Below the pieces are notes generated by a model. It was given only the letters and a program-made list of their open reading frames with translations. It was not told where the DNA came from and ran no database searches. Positions 36,798 through 48,334 of a stretch of 64,000 nt of DNA are shown here, in pieces. Where the stretch lies: NCBI RefSeq assembly GCF_000420545.1, contig NZ_ATVD01000002.1, forward strand, positions 700,857 to 764,856. Direction: 5' to 3'. The DNA is from Arenimonas oryziterrae DSM 21050 = YC6267 (GTDB lineage Bacteria; Pseudomonadota; Gammaproteobacteria; Xanthomonadales; Xanthomonadaceae). Position 1 is the first letter of the stretch; each line of letters begins with the position of its first letter. The translations under genes were made by a program, and so were the position numbers.

Positions 36798-37526
36798 TCA
36801 ATACACGCCGAACATGTTCAACACGGGCACCGCTTCGATGATGCGGCGCAGCGCGGTCTTGGAACCCGACTGGTCCACGACCACCACGTCGTCGCCGTAG
36901 ATCTGCGGATCCTCCGCCTGGCCGGCGCGGATCTGCTTGAGGTCGAACACTGCAGCCATCTTCTTGCCATCGATCATGCGGAACACGACGATGCCCTGAA
37001 GGTTGGCAAGCTGATCCATGCCGCCGGCCATCGCGATGCTCTGCAACAGGGTCGTGCGACCGGTCAGTGGATAAATGCCCGGCTTCTTGACGGCGCCTTC
37101 GAGGGTGACGCGCTGGCTGGTGAATTCCTTCACGAACACCGAGACCTGCGGATTTTGCAGATATTTTTCGGTGAGCTTGGCGCTGATCTCGCTCTCCAGC
37201 TCGGGCACGGTCTTGCCGCCGGCCTGCATCTGGCCGATCAGCGGCAGGGAGATCTGGCCGCCGGAATTGATGCGTACGGTGCGATTGAGGTCGGGCACCT
37301 GGAACACGGTGATTTCGAGCAGGTCCTGCGGACCGACGCGGTAGTTGTCCACGCCCGTGTAAGCCCCGGACTGGGCCGTCGTATCGGGCGCGGGCAGCGA
37401 CTCGGTCGAGGTCACGGCATGGGCGGTACCGCTGCGCACGGCATTGCCCGAGGAGCTCGCGCAGCCCGAGAGCGAGGCGGCGAGCGCCAGGAGTCCGACG
37501 ATCAGTAAACGAGAGGTGGGCAACAT
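36798..37526 (-). CDS. Polysaccharide export outer-membrane lipoprotein (Wza type)
   Basis: A 242-residue lipoprotein. The signal peptide ends in a lipobox LSGC with Cys22. It contains the polysaccharide export domain (YRVGPQDLLEITVFQVPDL) and at least one SLBB repeat (VFVKEFTSQRVTLEGAVKKPG). Short Wza proteins like this form the outer-membrane channel together with the copolymerase. The wzc gene starts 31 bases further. Compared with E. coli Wza (about 380 residues) it is shorter, which is common in this family. Confidence 0.92.
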   Translation of the reverse strand: MLPTSRLLIVGLLALAASLSGCASSSGNAVRSGTAHAVTSTESLPAPDTTAQSGAYTGVDNYRVGPQDLLEITVFQVPDLNRTVRINSGGQISLPLIGQMQAGGKTVPELESEISAKLTEKYLQNPQVSVFVKEFTSQRVTLEGAVKKPGIYPLTGRTTLLQSIAMAGGMDQLANLQGIVVFRMIDGKKMAAVFDLKQIRAGQAEDPQIYGDDVVVVDQSGSKTALRRIIEAVPVLNMFGVY

Positions 37527-37554
37527 GGCGATCCTTCCTTAGGTGCCGGGAACA

Positions 37555-38352
37555 TTATGGGCCGCCAAACCAGCGCTGCCACAATCCTTTGCTGGGCGCC
37601 GCCGGGGCGGGACGTGCCGGCAACGGCGGCATCGTCTCAGGAGCAACGTTGGCCAGGATGCCTTGCGGCCGGGTCAGCACCAGATGCGTCGCCTCGACAT
37701 CGCCCACGCGCTGGGCGGCCGCGTCGCGGCCCTCGGCGAGCAGGGGCGGCCGCTTGTCGATGTGGTGGGAATCAGTCGCCAGGATATGCACCAGCCCCTC
37801 GTCGAGCATGCGCTCGGCCCAGTATTTGGGGCGGCGGCCGAAGCGGCCGGTGAGGCTGCCGGCGGTCAGCTGGATCCAGGCGCCGCCGTGCACGGTCTTG
37901 CCGAAGATTTCGTAGTGGCTCTCGATCCAGGTCAGGCGCTCGGGGTGGGTGATCACCGGCACGAAGCCGGCCGCGAGCAGGTTGAACACCGATTCCTCGA
38001 AGCGCGGCGGCGCCACGTGGTGCGGCGGTTCGAGCAGGAAATAGCGGGTACCGCCCAGCGTGGGCACCCGGCCGCTGCGGATGCCGGCGACCAGATCCGG
38101 CGCGAGATGGGTGTCGGCGCCGTAGGTCAGGGTCAGTGGAATGCCCGCCTCGCGCAGATGCTGCTGCAGCTGCGCCACCGCGGCTTCGATGCCGGCGCGG
38201 TCGTTTTCGTACAGGCCCGGATAGATGTGCGGCGTGCAAGCGGCAATGTGGATGCCGTCGGCGACCGCGCAGCGCGCCATCGCCAGTGCGACCGCGAGAT
38301 CAGGGGCCCCGTCGTCGATACCGGGCAGGATGTGGCAATGCAGGTCGATCAT
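37555..38352 (-). CDS. PHP-type tyrosine-protein phosphatase (CpsB/YwqE family)
   Basis: A 265-residue metal-dependent phosphatase of the PHP superfamily. The metal ligands begin with H5-C-H7 (DLHCHILPGIDDGA), followed by CTPH, the later THPERL and ILATDSHH. It removes phosphate from Wzc-type tyrosine kinases; the target kinase is encoded two genes downstream. Many proteobacteria use a low-molecular-weight Wzb instead; here the CpsB type takes that place. The C-terminal 30 residues are Pro/Ala-rich and low complexity. Confidence 0.92.
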   Translation of the reverse strand: MIDLHCHILPGIDDGAPDLAVALAMARCAVADGIHIAACTPHIYPGLYENDRAGIEAAVAQLQQHLREAGIPLTLTYGADTHLAPDLVAGIRSGRVPTLGGTRYFLLEPPHHVAPPRFEESVFNLLAAGFVPVITHPERLTWIESHYEIFGKTVHGGAWIQLTAGSLTGRFGRRPKYWAERMLDEGLVHILATDSHHIDKRPPLLAEGRDAAAQRVGDVEATHLVLTRPQGILANVAPETMPPLPARPAPAAPSKGLWQRWFGGP

Positions 38353-38404
38353 GCGATCAGGTCGTCGCGTCCGTCACTGTGGATGATCCGATGGGACGGT
38401 CCCA

Positions 38405-39532
38405 CTAGATCAGCCGGGGGTTCGGCTTGCCGGGCAGAAATCGCAGGCGACAGCGTTCAAGGAAGGTAACCGCGCGCTCGCGCTTGGAACTGAACCAATA
38501 GTAAGCCGCAATCGCCAGCAGGAAGGTGACCACCAGCGACGGCCGATACACGCCCATCTTGACCGCCATGCCGGCTGCCAGGCCCAGAAGCAGCGACAGC
38601 CCCGCCAGACCCCAAGCGATCTGCGACGGCGAATAGCCGGCGTCGAGCAAGAGGTGGTGCATGTGGTCGCGATCGGCAGAGAACGGCGACCGACCCTGAC
38701 GCACGCGGCGGAACATCAGCGTGACGCAGTCGATCAGCGGAAACGCGATCGTCCACGGGCCGAGCACCGGCGACACCGGATGGGCGGCGTTCTGGGTCAG
38801 GCGCACCGACGTCCAGGCGATGATGAAACCCAACAGCATGCTGCCGGCATTGCCCAGGAACACCCGCGCCCGCGGCTGCCACGGAAAACGCGCGTTCCAC
38901 AACAGGAATCCGGCCACGGCACCGGCAACCGCCAGCAGCCGTTCGGCGGTAACGATGTTGCCGCCGTACAGCGCGAACGCAGCGAACAGCAGCACCGAGA
39001 TCAGCACCTGGCCGCCGGCGAGTCCGTCGGAGCCGTCGATCATGTTCAGCGCATTGATGACGCCGACGGCGATGAAGATCGTGAACGGCACCGACACCCA
39101 CCAGCCCAGATACAGATTGGGAATGCCGAAGACGTCGTCGAGGTTCTGCACGCGCGCATTGGCGTAGAAGATCATCCCGAGCGTCACCAGGACCTGGACG
39201 CCAATGCGCAAGCGCCAGCTCAGGTCGTAGCGATCGTCCGCCAACCCCACGACCACCAGTCCGGCGCTGCAAAGGCAAAACACCAGATTGGCTGTCGTCA
39301 GATAGCGATCGAAGATCAGCATCGACAGCAGGATGGCCACCAGGATGACCGCGCCGCCGACATACGGCGTCGGCAGTTCATGCTGCTTGCGGCCGCCGGG
39401 AATGTCGTACAGGCCGAGCCGATTGGCGATCGGCAGCGAGAGCGGAATCAACAGTGCCGCGAATGCGAACGCGGCCAGCGTTCGCAACAAGGTCCAACCA
39501 TCCAGCTGGTAGAGCAAACTCATCCAATCCAT
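38405..39532 (-). CDS. Undecaprenyl-phosphate sugar-1-phosphate transferase (MraY/WecA family)
   Basis: A 375-residue protein with about 11 membrane segments. It carries the family motifs VVGLADDRYDL (catalytic Asp pair), NMIDGSDGLAGG and the cytosolic SADRDHMHHLLLD. These enzymes put GlcNAc-1-phosphate or a related sugar on undecaprenyl phosphate, the first step of repeat-unit assembly. ATG 39532 or the ATG three codons later could be used. It lies between manC and the phosphatase gene. It probably initiates synthesis of the polysaccharide, since no other initiating transferase is found here. Confidence 0.9.
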   Translation of the reverse strand: MDWMSLLYQLDGWTLLRTLAAFAFAALLIPLSLPIANRLGLYDIPGGRKQHELPTPYVGGAVILVAILLSMLIFDRYLTTANLVFCLCSAGLVVVGLADDRYDLSWRLRIGVQVLVTLGMIFYANARVQNLDDVFGIPNLYLGWWVSVPFTIFIAVGVINALNMIDGSDGLAGGQVLISVLLFAAFALYGGNIVTAERLLAVAGAVAGFLLWNARFPWQPRARVFLGNAGSMLLGFIIAWTSVRLTQNAAHPVSPVLGPWTIAFPLIDCVTLMFRRVRQGRSPFSADRDHMHHLLLDAGYSPSQIAWGLAGLSLLLGLAAGMAVKMGVYRPSLVVTFLLAIAAYYWFSSKRERAVTFLERCRLRFLPGKPNPRLI

Positions 39533-39599
39533 TCGCGCCCCTACATCTTGAATCGCGCCGTGATTGTCGAATCCGCACCGATCCTTCGGTGACTATCTT

Positions 39600-41015
39600 T
39601 CAACCTGCACTGCGTCCGTATTTATCTTCGAAACGGACGATATCATCTTCACCCAGGTAACTGCCCGACTGCACTTCGATCAATTCCAGCGGCACGCGAC
39701 CGGGATTCTCCAGGCGATGCGTGCTGCCCAGCGGAATGTAGGTGCTCTCGTTTTCGCTGAGGATGAACACCTTGTCATCGCACGTGACCCGGGCAGTACC
39801 GCTGACGACGATCCAGTGTTCGGCGCGATGGTGGTGCATCTGCAGGCTCAGCGTCGCGCCCGGCTTGACCACGATGCGCTTGACCTGGAAGCGTTCGCCG
39901 TTGTCGATCGAATCGTAATTTCCCCACGGGCGGTACACCTTGCGGTGCCAGGCGGCCTGCGGTCGCTGATCGCGCTTGAGCTGGGCGACGATGTCCTTGA
40001 CCTGCTGCACCTGGTCGCGATGCGCAACCAGCAGCGCATCGTCGGTATCGACGACGACGATGTCGTCCAGGCCGAGCATCGCGATCAGGCGGCGCTCGCC
40101 CATCGCGAGCGTATTGCGGCAATCGCGCGCCATGACGTCGCCGCGGTGGGCGTTGCCGGTGGCGTCCTGCGCGGACACTTCCCACAGCGCCGACCACGAA
40201 CCGACATCGTTCCAACCCACGTCGATCGGCAACACCTGCGCGGCATCGGTCTTTTCCATGACCGCATAGTCGATGGAATCGGCCGGGCAAGCCGCGAACG
40301 CGTCCTTGTCCAGGCGCAGGAAATCGGCATCTCGTTTGGCGCCGGTCAGCGCGGCGCGCGCGCTGTCGATCATCTGCGGCTGGGTCTTGCCCAGTTCCTC
40401 GAGATAGCGCGAAGCACGGAACGCGAACATGCCGCTGTTCCAGAAATATTCGCCGCTGGCGACGTACTGGCCGGCGGTGGCGAGATCGGGTTTTTCGACG
40501 AAACGCTCGACCGGGCGCACGCCCTCGCCTTTCGCCGCCTTGATGTAGCCGTAGCCGGTTTCGGGCGCGGACGGCACGATGCCGAAGGTGACCAGGGCGC
40601 CGGCTTTCGCGGCCGGCAGGGCCGCGAGCACGGCGGCACGGAACGCGGGCTCGTCGCGGATCACATGATCGGACGGCAGCACCAGCAGCACCGGATCGCT
40701 GCCGTCGGCCATCGCCTGCAACGCCGCGACCGCGATCGCCGGGGCGGTATTGCGGCCGACCGGTTCGAGAATCAGGGCCGAGGGTTTGACGCCGATCTGC
40801 TGCAGCTGTTCGGCGACCAGGAAGCGATGCTCCTCGTTGGCCACGACCAGCGGCGCTTCCGCACCGGGCAGGCCGCGCAGGCGCAGCCACGTGTCCTGCA
40901 ACAAGGTGTGCTCGGTCAGCAGCGGCAGGAATTGCTTGGGATGGGCCTCGCGGGACAGGGGCCACAGCCGGGTGCCGGAACCGCCGGAAAGGAGCACGGG
41001 AACGAGTTCGCTCAT
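39600..41015 (-). CDS. manC: Mannose-1-phosphate guanylyltransferase / mannose-6-phosphate isomerase
   Basis: A 471-residue bifunctional enzyme. The N-terminal pyrophosphorylase has [21 protein letters not shown], the GDP-mannose pyrophosphorylase signature, and VEKPDL. The C-terminal type II phosphomannose isomerase cupin has [24 protein letters not shown] and [14 protein letters not shown]. It makes GDP-mannose. ATG 41015 restores the standard N-terminus; the frame extends to 41087 into the spacer. It is the first gene of the minus-strand locus, divergent from amgK by 114 bases, where the promoters must lie; no clear -35/-10 pair was found there. Confidence 0.94.
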   Translation of the reverse strand: MSELVPVLLSGGSGTRLWPLSREAHPKQFLPLLTEHTLLQDTWLRLRGLPGAEAPLVVANEEHRFLVAEQLQQIGVKPSALILEPVGRNTAPAIAVAALQAMADGSDPVLLVLPSDHVIRDEPAFRAAVLAALPAAKAGALVTFGIVPSAPETGYGYIKAAKGEGVRPVERFVEKPDLATAGQYVASGEYFWNSGMFAFRASRYLEELGKTQPQMIDSARAALTGAKRDADFLRLDKDAFAACPADSIDYAVMEKTDAAQVLPIDVGWNDVGSWSALWEVSAQDATGNAHRGDVMARDCRNTLAMGERRLIAMLGLDDIVVVDTDDALLVAHRDQVQQVKDIVAQLKRDQRPQAAWHRKVYRPWGNYDSIDNGERFQVKRIVVKPGATLSLQMHHHRAEHWIVVSGTARVTCDDKVFILSENESTYIPLGSTHRLENPGRVPLELIEVQSGSYLGEDDIVRFEDKYGRSAG

Positions 41016-41129
41016 AAAGCCTGTAATGAAAGGAACCGGGCCACATCTTGCCACGACAGGGGCGATTTTCGTGCCTTTGGTCGCCATCGTTCATACTTCG
41101 CGGCATTACCTGCCCCACCGGACCTGCTG

Positions 41130-42850
<1,721 letters not shown>

Positions 42851-42851
42851 A

Positions 42852-42877
42852 AGCATCGCGGCCAGGTCCGCTCCCAC
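42852..42877. repeat. Single REP-like element between murU and hda
   Basis: AGCATCGCGGCCAGGTCCGC followed by TCCCAC, a diverged copy of the REP at 9474-9500 in the same orientation. It fills the whole gap between the convergent genes murU and hda and touches the hda stop codon. Confidence 0.75.
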
Positions 42878-43566
42878 TAAACCGCGGGCAGGAACTGGCG
42901 CAGGAACGGAATGGTGACGCGGCGTTGCGCGGCAAGGCTCTCGCGATCGAGGCGATCAAGCAGCACCGTCAGCGTGGCGAGATCGCGGCCGACGCGGCGG
43001 AACAGATAATCGAGCACGGCATCGTCGAGTTCCAGGCCGCGACGCGCCGCACGTTGCCGCAGGACATCGCGCCGCGCGTCTTCGTCCAGCGGCGCGAGCG
43101 CCAGACGCGTGCATTGCTCCAGGCGCGAGACCAGATCGGGCACGCCGATCGGCAAGGCCGCCGGCATCGCGCTCGCGGCATAGATCACGCGGCCGTCGCC
43201 GGCGCGGGCACGATTGTGGAAATGAAATAGCGCCACCTCGTCGTCGCGATCACCGACGATCGCATCGAGCCCGTCCAGGCAGACCAAGGCGGCATCGTCC
43301 TGACCGACCAGGGCCTGCTCAAGACGCCCGGCCATCGCCGCGAGGGGCAGGTAGACCGCGCGGCGACCGAGTGCCTGCGCTTCGGCGCAGGCCGCGAGCA
43401 ACAGATGGGTCTTGCCGCTGCCGACGGGACCGGCCAGATACAGCCAGTCCGATCGGGCTCCGGCGGCAACGGCCGCAACCAGATCGCGCACGGCGATCTC
43501 GCCGACATAGGCGGACAGGCGCTGGTCGGGCGGAAATTTCAGCGTCAGCGGAAGCTGCGCGCTCAC
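42877..43566 (-). CDS. hda: DnaA regulatory inactivator Hda
   Basis: A 229-residue DnaA-related AAA+ protein. Walker A GPVGSGKTHLLLA is near 46-58, Walker B ALVCLDGLDAI near 93-103, and the arginine-finger/sensor region follows. The N-terminus QLPLTLKF is the clamp-binding motif (QL-x-L-F type) through which Hda joins the DNA sliding clamp to stimulate ATP hydrolysis on DnaA. It lacks the DnaA DNA-binding domain, which matches the length. Its start overlaps the stop of the AI-2E permease gene by four bases. Confidence 0.92.
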   Translation of the reverse strand: MSAQLPLTLKFPPDQRLSAYVGEIAVRDLVAAVAAGARSDWLYLAGPVGSGKTHLLLAACAEAQALGRRAVYLPLAAMAGRLEQALVGQDDAALVCLDGLDAIVGDRDDEVALFHFHNRARAGDGRVIYAASAMPAALPIGVPDLVSRLEQCTRLALAPLDEDARRDVLRQRAARRGLELDDAVLDYLFRRVGRDLATLTVLLDRLDRESLAAQRRVTIPFLRQFLPAV

Positions 43567-44741
43567 CCGTCGGTCGGTTTTGCCGGCGCGTGGGCGGCCG
43601 CAACGACAGCGGGCGCATCGACCTCATCGTCGAGCGAATCGGGAACGATGATCACCGACGGCGTGTCCGCCTCGGCCACCGGCCCGCCGTACAAATGACT
43701 TTGCGTGTAGCGCTCGTGCGCGTAGCGCAGCATCACCATCGCCACCGCGGCGACCGGCAGGGCCAGCAGCACGCCGAGGAATCCGAACAGCTGGCCGCCC
43801 GCCATGATCGCGAAGATCACCGCGACCGGATGCATGCCGATGCGATCGCCGACCAGCCAGGGCGTGAGCACGAAACTCTCGATCGTCTGGCCGATGGCGA
43901 ATACCGCCAGCACCATGCCCAGATGCGCGATATCGCCGTGTTGCACGAGCGTTGCAATCACCGCCGCGCCCACCCCGATCAACGCGCCCAGATACGGCAC
44001 GAAACTGACCAGACCGGCGACGAAGCCGATCAGCAAGCCCAGATCCAGGCCGACCATCCACAGGCCGCCGGCGTAGATCATGCCCAGGGACAGCATCACG
44101 CTGAGCTGCCCGCGCAGGAAACCGCCGAGCACCTCGTCGGACTCGTGCGCGAGTTTCATCACCGTCGGCTCGAGCGGACGCGGCAGCAGCTCGCGCAACT
44201 GGGCGAGCATCGGCCGCCAGTCGCGCAGGAAATAGAACGTGACCACGGGCACCAGCGCGATGTTGGCGAGAAAGCCGAGCACCGCCAGACCGGATTTCGA
44301 CAAGCCGCCCAGCACCGTCGCCGCAACGCCGCCGGCCTGCTGCCAATGGCCTTTGAGCAGACCGACCATCGTGGTCGGATCGACGTAGTCGGCCAGCTTC
44401 ACGCCGCCGCGTTGTTCGATCCACGGAATCGCCGTGCCGGTGATCCAGTCGGCGAACCGCGGCAGCCAGTCAATGAACTTGCTGACCTGGTCCTCGAGCA
44501 GGGGCACGAGGATCAGCAGCGCGAGGATCACCACCAGCACCATGAGACCGAATACCAGCAGCACGGCCGTCGTGCGCGAACGCCCCGCGCGTTCCAGGCG
44601 TGCGACGAGCGGATCGCCGAGCCAGGCCAGCAGGGCCGAAATCACGAACGGCGTCAGGATCGGCGCGAGCAGCCACAGCGCGACCAGCACGCCCGCGGCG
44701 AGCAGCAACCAACCGCCGCGTCTCGTCTGCGTTTCATTCAT
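43563..44741 (-). CDS. AI-2E family transporter (PerM/YdgG type)
   Basis: A 392-residue membrane protein with about eight helices. Typical features are PFVISALLAWLGDPLVARLER, PYLGALIGVGAAVIATL and TPWLVGDRIGMHPVAVIFAIMAGGQLFG. The family was named after the E. coli AI-2 exporter YdgG; many members move other substrates or ions, so the transported compound is not known. The C-terminal 40 residues are a polar tail. The gene sits between pgsA and hda with four-base overlaps on both sides, an arrangement common in Xanthomonadales. Confidence 0.87.
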   Translation of the reverse strand: MNETQTRRGGWLLLAAGVLVALWLLAPILTPFVISALLAWLGDPLVARLERAGRSRTTAVLLVFGLMVLVVILALLILVPLLEDQVSKFIDWLPRFADWITGTAIPWIEQRGGVKLADYVDPTTMVGLLKGHWQQAGGVAATVLGGLSKSGLAVLGFLANIALVPVVTFYFLRDWRPMLAQLRELLPRPLEPTVMKLAHESDEVLGGFLRGQLSVMLSLGMIYAGGLWMVGLDLGLLIGFVAGLVSFVPYLGALIGVGAAVIATLVQHGDIAHLGMVLAVFAIGQTIESFVLTPWLVGDRIGMHPVAVIFAIMAGGQLFGFLGVLLALPVAAVAMVMLRYAHERYTQSHLYGGPVAEADTPSVIIVPDSLDDEVDAPAVVAAAHAPAKPTDG

Positions 44742-45295
44742 TGCCCGCTCTCCCGGGCGCGCCAGGCGCGCAGTCCGTATCGAATCACATAATCGAGTCC
44801 GCTGATCACCGTCAGCGCCGCGACCGCGAGCAGCATCGCCTGCAACAGGGTCATCGGCACCGGGCGCCAGGCGAGATTCGCGAGGATCAGCGCGACCAGT
44901 CCGATCTGCGCGACGGTATTGGTCTTGCTCAGCGGGCTCGGCGCCGGCTTGAACGTGCCGATCACGCGCCACCAGACGAAGGCGCCGACGACGATGACCA
45001 GATCGCGCGCGAACACCAGCGCGACGATCCAGCCCGGCAGATGCAGGCTCCACCACAGGCCGAAGAAACACACGCTCAGCAGCAGCTTGTCGGCGAGCGG
45101 ATCGAGCACGCCGCCGAGCGCGGAACGCCAGTCGTACTGCTTGGCCAGAAAGCCGTCGAGAAAATCGCTCATGCCGGCGATCAGAGCCAACCACAGCGCG
45201 AAGCGATAGTTGTCGATCATCAGCAGCCACAACAGGGGCAACGCCAGCACCATCCGCGAGATGGTGATGGCATTGGGAAGCCAGCGCAGATTCAT
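44738..45295 (-). CDS. pgsA: CDP-alcohol phosphatidyltransferase, probably phosphatidylglycerophosphate synthase
   Basis: A 185-residue integral membrane enzyme. The CDP-alcohol motif D-x2-DG-x2-AR-x8-G-x3-D-x3-D is present as D44, D47, G48, A51, K52, G61, D65 and D69. The usual Arg after Ala is Lys (K52), a conservative change. It has about four to six membrane helices. PgsA joins CDP-diacylglycerol with glycerol-3-phosphate on the way to phosphatidylglycerol. It shares four-base overlaps with the DUF2066 and permease genes. Confidence 0.87.
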   Translation of the reverse strand: MNLRWLPNAITISRMVLALPLLWLLMIDNYRFALWLALIAGMSDFLDGFLAKQYDWRSALGGVLDPLADKLLLSVCFFGLWWSLHLPGWIVALVFARDLVIVVGAFVWWRVIGTFKPAPSPLSKTNTVAQIGLVALILANLAWRPVPMTLLQAMLLAVAALTVISGLDYVIRYGLRAWRARESGQ

Positions 45296-46467
45296 TTCAG
45301 GCCGTAGCGCGGCACGCTCGCACCCGGGCTGCCGTCGGCATTGACCGACGTGGTCTCGCCCATCGGCTGCAGGGTGTCGTCGGTGTCGACGATCATGCGG
45401 AAGCCCTTCAGGCCCAGACCCAGATCCAGTTGCAGGCGCAGGTGATCGGCGGTGGCTTCGACGGCGGTGACGCGTTTGACGATCGCCAGGCGCTGCAGAT
45501 ACGCCATCAGACGCACGAAGTCGGCCTGGGTCTGCACGCCGGCGATGTCGATCATGTAGCTGCCGGCCGGGCCGATATCCAGATACACGGAATCGCGCTT
45601 GGCGATGGCGTCGGCGGCCGGATCGGCGCCGGACGCGATCACGCGGCGCGCATCGGGATCGCTGAGCGACCAGCGCGCGAGTTCGGCACCGCCCTGGCTC
45701 AGCACCCAGTCGCCGGTCCAGCCACCGCCACTGCGGTACACCTTGCCGACGAGTTGGGCATCATTGTTGTAGCGGGCGCTGAGCACCTGCATCGCGGGCG
45801 CGTTCAGCGCCAGCACCGAGGGCACGGCCGCCTGTTCGATCGCACTGCCAGCGGGGAGCAGGAAGCGCAGACCACGCTCCAGGCCCCGCTGGGCCAGCGG
45901 GCGCACGACATTGAGCTGCTGTCCGGTGACCAGGCGCGGACCGCGACCGTCATCGATCGCCAGCCAGAGCATCGGCTTGGGCCGCACGCCGGTCCAATAC
46001 CGCAGGCCGGCACCGGCGATCAGCGCATCGACCGCGACCGGGTCATAAGAAAGCGTCATTTGGGTCTTGTAGACCGGCACGCCGCCGACGGCCGTGTTGC
46101 CCTCGGCATCGGAGGAGGCGGTCTCGGTCTTGGCGTCACTGACGTACGCCTGGGCGGTCGACATGGCCCGGCGGATCACCGGATTGGTCGGCGCGCCGAC
46201 ATTGCCGGTGAGCTTGATGACCACCTGGGCCAGGCCGCGGGCGGTCGCCGAGCGGCGCTCGGCATCGCCCTGGGACAGCAGGATGACCTCGGTCTTGTAC
46301 AGCGCCGGATCGCGCATCGGCCGGATCTTGACCGGCGCCGGGTCGCTGGCGGCCGCGCCGGTCGCGGGCTTGGCCGGGCTGGTCGGAGCGGCGACCTGGG
46401 CCAGGGCGGAGGCCGAGCACAGGATCAGAAGGAGGGCGGCACGGGAAAACAGGAAAGTCGGGCGCAT
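45292..46467 (-). CDS. DUF2066 domain-containing periplasmic protein
   Basis: A 391-residue protein with a signal peptide (1-23, ending ALA) and a Pro/Ala/Thr linker to residue 45. The rest matches the DUF2066 pattern, with YKTEVILLSQGDAERRSATARGLAQVV, NPVIRRAMSTAQAYV and LWLAIDDGRGPRLV. The function of the family is unknown. Divergent placement next to purM is typical for this group. Its stop overlaps the pgsA start by four bases, so it leads the operon DUF2066-pgsA-permease-hda. Confidence 0.87.
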   Translation of the reverse strand: MRPTFLFSRAALLLILCSASALAQVAAPTSPAKPATGAAASDPAPVKIRPMRDPALYKTEVILLSQGDAERRSATARGLAQVVIKLTGNVGAPTNPVIRRAMSTAQAYVSDAKTETASSDAEGNTAVGGVPVYKTQMTLSYDPVAVDALIAGAGLRYWTGVRPKPMLWLAIDDGRGPRLVTGQQLNVVRPLAQRGLERGLRFLLPAGSAIEQAAVPSVLALNAPAMQVLSARYNNDAQLVGKVYRSGGGWTGDWVLSQGGAELARWSLSDPDARRVIASGADPAADAIAKRDSVYLDIGPAGSYMIDIAGVQTQADFVRLMAYLQRLAIVKRVTAVEATADHLRLQLDLGLGLKGFRMIVDTDDTLQPMGETTSVNADGSPGASVPRYGLK

Positions 46468-46562
46468 GGCTCATCGGGGGGTCGAACGCAATCCGCATGG
46501 TGCCGCAAGCGGACCGGGTGCGTCCAACGCGGCTTGCTGCGGACACCGCGCCGGGGGTCGGC

Positions 46563-46571
46563 TGGTAGAAT
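46563..46571 (+). promoter_or_regulatory. Extended -10 promoter element for purM
   Basis: TGGTAGAAT, an extended -10 (TG-n-TAGAAT), lies 42 bases before the purM ATG, giving a transcript leader of about 35 bases. No good -35 is found at normal spacing, as is usual for extended -10 promoters. It sits in the 145-base divergent gap between DUF2066 and purM. Confidence 0.4.
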
Positions 46572-46612
46572 GACGGTTTGATCATCGCGCCCTGCGCGCC
46601 GGACCCGCCGAG

Positions 46613-47647
46613 ATGAGCTCATCCACCCCCCTCACCTACCGCGACGCAGGCGTCGACATCGATGCCGGCAATGAAGTCGTCGAGCGCATCAAGCCCCTGG
46701 TCAAGCGCACCTTCCGTCCCGAAGTCATGGGCGGCCTGGGCGGTTTCGGCGCCTTGTTCGACCTCAGCGGCAAGTACCGCGAACCCGTGCTCGTCTCCGG
46801 CACCGACGGCGTCGGCACCAAGCTCAAGCTCGCGCAGCAGCTCAACCGTCACGACACCATCGGCATCGACCTGGTCGGCATGTGCGTCAACGACGTGCTG
46901 GTGCAGGGTGCGGAGCCGCTGTTCTTCCTCGACTATTTCGCGACCGGCAAGCTGCACGTCGACACCACGGTCGCCGTGGTCGGCGGCATCGCCAAGGGCT
47001 GCGAACTCGCGGGTTGCGCGCTGATCGGCGGCGAAACCGCGGAAATGCCCGATATGTATCCGCCCGGCGAATACGACCTGGCCGGCTTCACGGTCGGCGC
47101 GGTGGAAAAATCCCAACTGCTGGACGGCGCGAAGGTGCGCGAGGGCGATGTGCTGCTCGGCATCGCGTCCAGCGGTCCGCACTCGAACGGCTATTCGCTG
47201 GTGCGCAAGATCTTCGAACGCGCCGGTCGTCCGGCCGATCTCGATGTCGGCGGCGTCAAGCTCATCGATGCGCTGATGGCGCCGACGACGATCTACGTCA
47301 AGCCGATTCTGCAGCTCTTGAGAGACCATGCGTTGCACGCAATGGCCCACATCACCGGCGGCGGCCTCACCGAAAACATCATCCGCGTGATCCCCGACGG
47401 CCTCGGCCTCGACATCGACGCGTCCAGCATCGTGCTGCCGCCGGTGTTCGACTGGCTGCAGAGCGAAGGCGCAGTGCCGGCCCATGAAATGTGGCGCACG
47501 TTCAACTGCGGCGTCGGCTTCGTGCTCGTGCTCGCCCCGGGCGACGTCGCAGCCGTATCCGCCGACCTGACGCGCCAGGGCCTGGCCCATCGCAACATCG
47601 GCGCGGTGGTGAAGGCGAGCGGCGACGAACGCGTCCGCATCGGCTGA
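46613..47647 (+). CDS. purM: Phosphoribosylformylglycinamidine cyclo-ligase
   Basis: A 344-residue AIR synthetase, the fifth step of purine synthesis. It has [14 protein letters not shown] at the start, [15 protein letters not shown], the catalytic-loop region [16 protein letters not shown] and [18 protein letters not shown], all typical of PurM. The length is standard. purN follows after 21 bases. Confidence 0.97.
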   Translation: MSSSTPLTYRDAGVDIDAGNEVVERIKPLVKRTFRPEVMGGLGGFGALFDLSGKYREPVLVSGTDGVGTKLKLAQQLNRHDTIGIDLVGMCVNDVLVQGAEPLFFLDYFATGKLHVDTTVAVVGGIAKGCELAGCALIGGETAEMPDMYPPGEYDLAGFTVGAVEKSQLLDGAKVREGDVLLGIASSGPHSNGYSLVRKIFERAGRPADLDVGGVKLIDALMAPTTIYVKPILQLLRDHALHAMAHITGGGLTENIIRVIPDGLGLDIDASSIVLPPVFDWLQSEGAVPAHEMWRTFNCGVGFVLVLAPGDVAAVSADLTRQGLAHRNIGAVVKASGDERVRIG

Positions 47648-47668
47648 TCCGATTTTCCGGGAGCAGGC

Positions 47669-48334
47669 ATGACCTTGCGCATCGCCGTGCTCGCCTCCGG
47701 TCGCGGCAGCAATCTGCGCGCCCTGCTCGAGGCCCGGGATCGCGGTGAACTCGACGCGCAGTTCGTCGGGCTGTTCTCGGACAAACCCGAGTCCGGCGCC
47801 GTGCGCACGGCGCGTGAACACGGCATTCCGGTGGTCGCAGCGAAACCGCGCGACTTCGCGTCGCGCGCCGAGCACGATGAATTTCTGTTCAGCCGTATCG
47901 AGGCCGTTCAGCCCGATCTCATCGTCTGTGCCGGATACATGCGTCTGATTTCCGAAGCCGCCGTGCGGCGAACGACAGGACGCATGATCAACATCCACCC
48001 TTCCCTGCTGCCGAACTACCCGGGACTGGACACGCATGCGCGTGCGCTGGCCGCCGGCGACGGCGAACATGGCGCGAGCGTGCACGTGGTCATCCCCGAG
48101 CTCGATGCCGGCCCGGTGCTTGCGCAGGTGCGCGTACCGGTGCTCGCCGGCGACAACGCCGACACGCTCGCCCAACGCGTGCTGGCGCGCGAACACGCGC
48201 TGCTGGTGGAAACCGTCAAGGCGATCGCCGACGGTCGCCTGCGTCTGGGCGCCGACGTGATCGGCTATCGCGATGCCGCACTGTCGGCGCCGCTTCGTCT
48301 GAATTCCGTGGACCGCCTCGAGGAGAGCCACTGA
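47669..48334 (+). CDS. purN: Phosphoribosylglycinamide formyltransferase
   Basis: A 221-residue GAR transformylase, the third step of purine synthesis, using 10-formyl-tetrahydrofolate. RIAVLASGRGSNLRAL starts the fold; the catalytic triad lies in INIHPSLLPNYPG (N, H) and HVVIPELDAGPVL (D). It follows purM and shares one base with the next gene (TGATG). Confidence 0.97.
   Translation: MTLRIAVLASGRGSNLRALLEARDRGELDAQFVGLFSDKPESGAVRTAREHGIPVVAAKPRDFASRAEHDEFLFSRIEAVQPDLIVCAGYMRLISEAAVRRTTGRMINIHPSLLPNYPGLDTHARALAAGDGEHGASVHVVIPELDAGPVLAQVRVPVLAGDNADTLAQRVLAREHALLVETVKAIADGRLRLGADVIGYRDAALSAPLRLNSVDRLEESH

Noticed and set aside
38353..39599. Sigma-54 promoters in the polysaccharide locus gaps
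   Set aside because: No TGGCAC-N5-TTGC-type pair was found in the short gaps examined, although rpoN is encoded in the window.
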